From Melanocharis versteri (lineage: Eukaryota; Chordata; Aves; Passeriformes; Melanocharitidae), in NCBI GenBank assembly GCA_013397845.1, contig VZTG01001087.1, positions 338,033 to 402,032 of the forward strand: a stretch of 64,000 nucleotides of DNA, in the 5' to 3' direction. Position 1 is the stretch's first letter; every line of letters begins with the position of its first letter. Positions 60,730 to 64,000 of the stretch are shown here, piece after piece. Under the pieces are notes generated by a model that saw only the letters and a program-made list of their open reading frames with translations, was not told the DNA's origin and made no database searches. The position numbers and the translations under genes were made by a program.

Positions 60730-63389
60730 CTGAAGTGAGGTGGGTGAGGGAGAACTGCAAGCAAAGAAAAAGAAGAGAGCAGGAGGACACGGAGCAAGCC
60801 CAGGCAGAAACATCAAGTAGTTTTGGGATGTTAAAAATAAAACCTGTGCATGTGACCATGTAGCTCAGCTTACAGAGCTGTCTCTTCCACTGTATTTGTT
60901 AACACTCTCGCTCCTGGAGTGATACTTCACAGACAAGTGGAGAGGCAGAACCAATAGTACTCCCTGTCCCCTGCATGAGAGGAAAAGATCAAACCCCTTC
61001 CCCAGGCCTCTATCAGCTCCCTGCTGCTCTCTGATGGAGGTTTGCCCATTACAACTTAACTCCCTTGGTGCCCACACCAGTTTGTGGTTTCTGCTGTTGG
61101 AATTGTCACCTAGTTCCCATTGTCACCGGATGCAGCAGCTGGCACAGACAGCAATGGTGGCTTTCTGATCTGTCCAGGTAGGGTGGACATAAAGACAGTG
61201 AGAATGGCCCTGACTTGAGCAGCTGGGCAGATTTGCAGGTCCTCCTCCCGGGGACTCCCAGGAGACTCCCAAGCTTCAATCCCTCCACTGCACACTGAAA
61301 AGGTTGTACCAGCCACCAAGAGTAAGCCTGAGGGTGCAGCTCCCAGCATCACCCTTCCTCAGCCAAACCCGGGGAAGCAAAGGAGCAAAGGAGAGCAGTC
61401 ATGTTTTACTGCAGGCATGGACCCATTAAAGCGTTTCATGGTGAGTTCCATGGTGAGCACTTCGTACTGATGGTGAGTACGGACAGGTCGTCCATGCCAG
61501 CAAGGTTCAGGGGTGCAGATGGGGCAGGTGCTGATTCTCCCTGGTGGGTGCTCACCCCACGTGGCTGCAGACATCCCTTGTGACCCTGCTGCCGTATGCT
61601 GCCACCTCTCCCCACCTCAGAGACACAGAACAACCCTTTTGGCTGTGGTGGCTTTGAGATCCTAAGTTACTTTGCCTTATCTTTCTCTTCCCCTATATGT
61701 GAATCCCCAGTGACTCTCATGGCTTGAAACAGTGCAGGCAACTGTTTTCATTTCTAGGGCTGAACGAAATGTCAGTGGGTGACAACCAAGGCTTGCTGGT
61801 GCCAATCGCAATTTAGTAGAGCTAAATATGGTCAGCAGTCTGGCTCCATGGCCTTTTTTAGAAAGGGCTGTATTATCATGATACCATTTTCTGGCATCCC
61901 ATTGCACTGGGGAAAACAAGAGCCAGGGGTAATACGCCTAAACTCGAATTTAACCCAATCACAGCGTGATGGCGGATCTGTTTACTCTGTCCACTTCCAC
62001 TCTTCATCCCCCAGCTCAGGGTCATTCGTCAGCCTTTAATGTTGTCGTCATCTTTTAAGTCCGTATTTAAAAACGTGCTGAGGGTGTGCCTCGCTTTTGC
62101 ATGAAGAAAAATTCTTCTCAAAATTGTGTATTACTAGTTTAAGAGTAAATTCCCTCCGGCTGAATTAACTCAGATTACAAAACCACTCAGGGCTCCAGCA
62201 GTTGTTGTCAGAAATGAAGCTATCTTCTGTCTTAATTTTACCAGCACCTGATGTCAGCCTGGTCTTAAATATCTCTACTTTCAGACAGTTTGAACTCTGG
62301 TGGTGCTTTTTGCTGTTTCCATGCTCCGTGACCACACAGATCCAGACAGCCTGGACCTGCCTCTCTCTCTCTGGTACACTGCCTCACAGCCTCACCCCAC
62401 ACTCATTCCCACAGAAGTTTTGCAAATCCTTGCCTGCAGGTGATGCCTGTGATCCAAAAAGGTGTCACCTGTGGTGCCTGCTGAGGGCAGGTTATCACAA
62501 GACATGCAGAATGAACATAGTTCACCGTGCCTGAAAATAGGTACTTGGTGGGGAGAAGGGAGCAGAAGAGTGGAGAGACAGGAAACAGGAATTCATCCTT
62601 GTACCTGCATTGCATTGGCTCAGCTGCACCTGAAACCAGACTTTTGTCAAAACCAGAAGAACCTGAAGATCTCTGCTGCCACCCATAACTGTGCTAATTT
62701 GATTCAAGGTATATCAGGAATGCCAACCAATACTGTAACCAGACCTCCTGCTGCATTACAGATGTGCTTAGGGTGCAAGAAACGTGAAATCCCTGAAAGA
62801 AAAGCGGAACTATTATTTATTTTTTTATTTTTTGGTGCAAATGCTTTGGGAGAAAGCCGTTGCCTGTCTGCATTAATCTATCTTATCTGAATTCTATGGG
62901 TAGAAATGCTGTGCTTCTATATGAAGCCCTATGAAATATACCAATGTTTATATGTACACAAATATATGTATCTACTGATGCGGGAAAATTGACTGAGATC
63001 TGGTAGCCTGAGAGAGGTGAGGCTGCTGCAGCCCCATGCCCATGTCCAAGCAATAGCCAGGCTGAGTTTGTATTCCAAATAGGCACATGCGCAAATTCAC
63101 ATATGCACCAATTAAGCAAACACACACAGACACATCTTACACATCCATCCACACAGAGCACTCCCACACAGCGCTGGCAGCCTCATCCCACCCCCTGCTC
63201 CAGCTGAGCAGGATGGAGGTGCACTAGTGAGCATCTGTGCATACATGTGTATTTATAGAAGTTTTCACACACATGTACAGTGCGTTTCCTCCCAGCAGCT
63301 GGGCTCAGGCACTGCCCAGTAGCTGTCCCTTGATCCCAGCCTCTCCAGCTCCCCGGTAGCCAACTTCCTGTGGTGCTCTGGCCACAGGT
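60730..63389. other. Upstream of FBXO40-like gene, no supported feature
   Basis: About 2.7 kb with no recognised exon. It may contain the FBXO40-like non-coding first exon and promoter, which I could not place. A short CA-rich stretch lies around 63115-63175. Confidence 0.45.
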
Positions 63390-63760
63390 TCCTCACCCAG
63401 GGCAAAGTGCAAAAAGAGTTTATTGAGAAGACAGGACGGGCTGCACTGATCAGGTGCAGGGCATGGACAAACCATCACAAACCATTTATGTGTGACTGGC
63501 CCTTTTTATTCCCGTATCCCACATTGGTTTCTCTGTAAGTCACTAAGATCCCTCCCTTTCCTGCCTGTGGTTCCTGCCCTAAACACTCCCTAATGAGTCC
63601 TGTGCAATCCCCAAATGTTCTTCCCCTGCATCCCACACCCCTGAAGACAGATACACCCCCAATCCTAAAGGTGCTGTGGAGCTGAGGCTCGCCTGGGAGA
63701 GGGCTGGACAGGGTGTTCCTTTCTCTGAGTCCTTGATTTGGGTTCCCACCTGCCATGGTG
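63390..63760 (-). mobile_element. Possible solo LTR of an endogenous retrovirus
   Basis: On the minus strand the block has an LTR-like layout: a mixed-composition segment, then ggaataaaaagggccagtc, then caataaactctttttgcac followed by a GC-richer segment, resembling a polyadenylation signal at the R/U5 boundary. I could not define TG...CA ends, target-site duplications or any internal retroviral gene. Confidence 0.3.
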
Positions 63761-63889
63761 CCCCTGTGCCCCTCGAAATGGGTCTTTAGTGGGCTGATGG
63801 CTCCTGGGATGGGCCTGGGAGCAGCCTGGCAGGTGCTGCTTGGGCCCCCCCTCCTGCCATCATCACCCTCTGCTCCTCTGTGTGTGTGC

Positions 63890-64000
63890 GGGCCCGCTTG
63901 TGCCGCACAATGTAATGTACGTGTCTGTCGCAGCTCACACCGCGGCTGAGCAGCAGCTGCGGCGGCTTTTGGCGCTGACTCTCCGGCCCGCGGCCGCCGC
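63890..64000. other. GC-rich right edge, possible start of a CpG island
   Basis: The last about 110 bp rise sharply in GC and CpG content (cggcggctttt, then ccggcccgcggccgccgc). This often marks the promoter of a neighbouring gene, which would lie outside the window. Confidence 0.35.

Overview
The window is vertebrate nuclear DNA, almost certainly from a bird. It has spliced genes with GT-AG introns, degraded CR1-type LINE 3' ends, and a gene set that sits together on human chromosome 12p13. Nothing in it is prokaryotic, and I found no CRISPR array, operon or prophage. I could not fix the species.

Layout, left to right. (1) 404-5436, minus strand: the N-terminal exons of NCAPD2 (condensin I), running off the left edge. 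(2) 5440-5946, plus: MRPL51, head-to-head with NCAPD2; the shared promoter is missing behind a single N. (3) 7877-11619, plus: VAMP1 (synaptobrevin 1), five exons that I could join into a complete 129-residue reading frame. (4) 11620-19480: no convincing gene. (5) 19836-28538, minus: SCNN1A (ENaC alpha), twelve coding exons that give a 622-residue frame once a false duplication is removed. (6) about 29-50 kb: a gene-poor stretch with scattered CR1 fragments. (7) 50489-60729, minus: an FBXO40-type F-box gene in three coding exons, about 700 residues, with a 9-nt coding first exon and a non-canonical GC-AG second intron. (8) 60.7-64 kb: mostly featureless, with a possible LTR and a GC-rich edge.

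The genes do not form a pathway. They cover chromosome condensation, mitochondrial translation, vesicle fusion, epithelial sodium uptake and muscle ubiquitin ligation. The interest lies in gene order (SCNN1A inverted relative to human; TAPBPL, CD27 and LTBR not found between VAMP1 and SCNN1A; FBXO40 next to SCNN1A) and in details of the proteins and splice sites.

The assembly is damaged at GC-rich promoters. Two segments (855 bp and 1970 bp) occur twice, each pair flanking a small GC-rich fragment bounded by single Ns. These look like unmerged contig overlaps or haplotypes, not biology. I did not find an undescribed biological system. The best leads are the VAMP1 repeat and toxin-site residue, the SCNN1A LPSY motif, the two GC-AG introns and the rearranged gene order.
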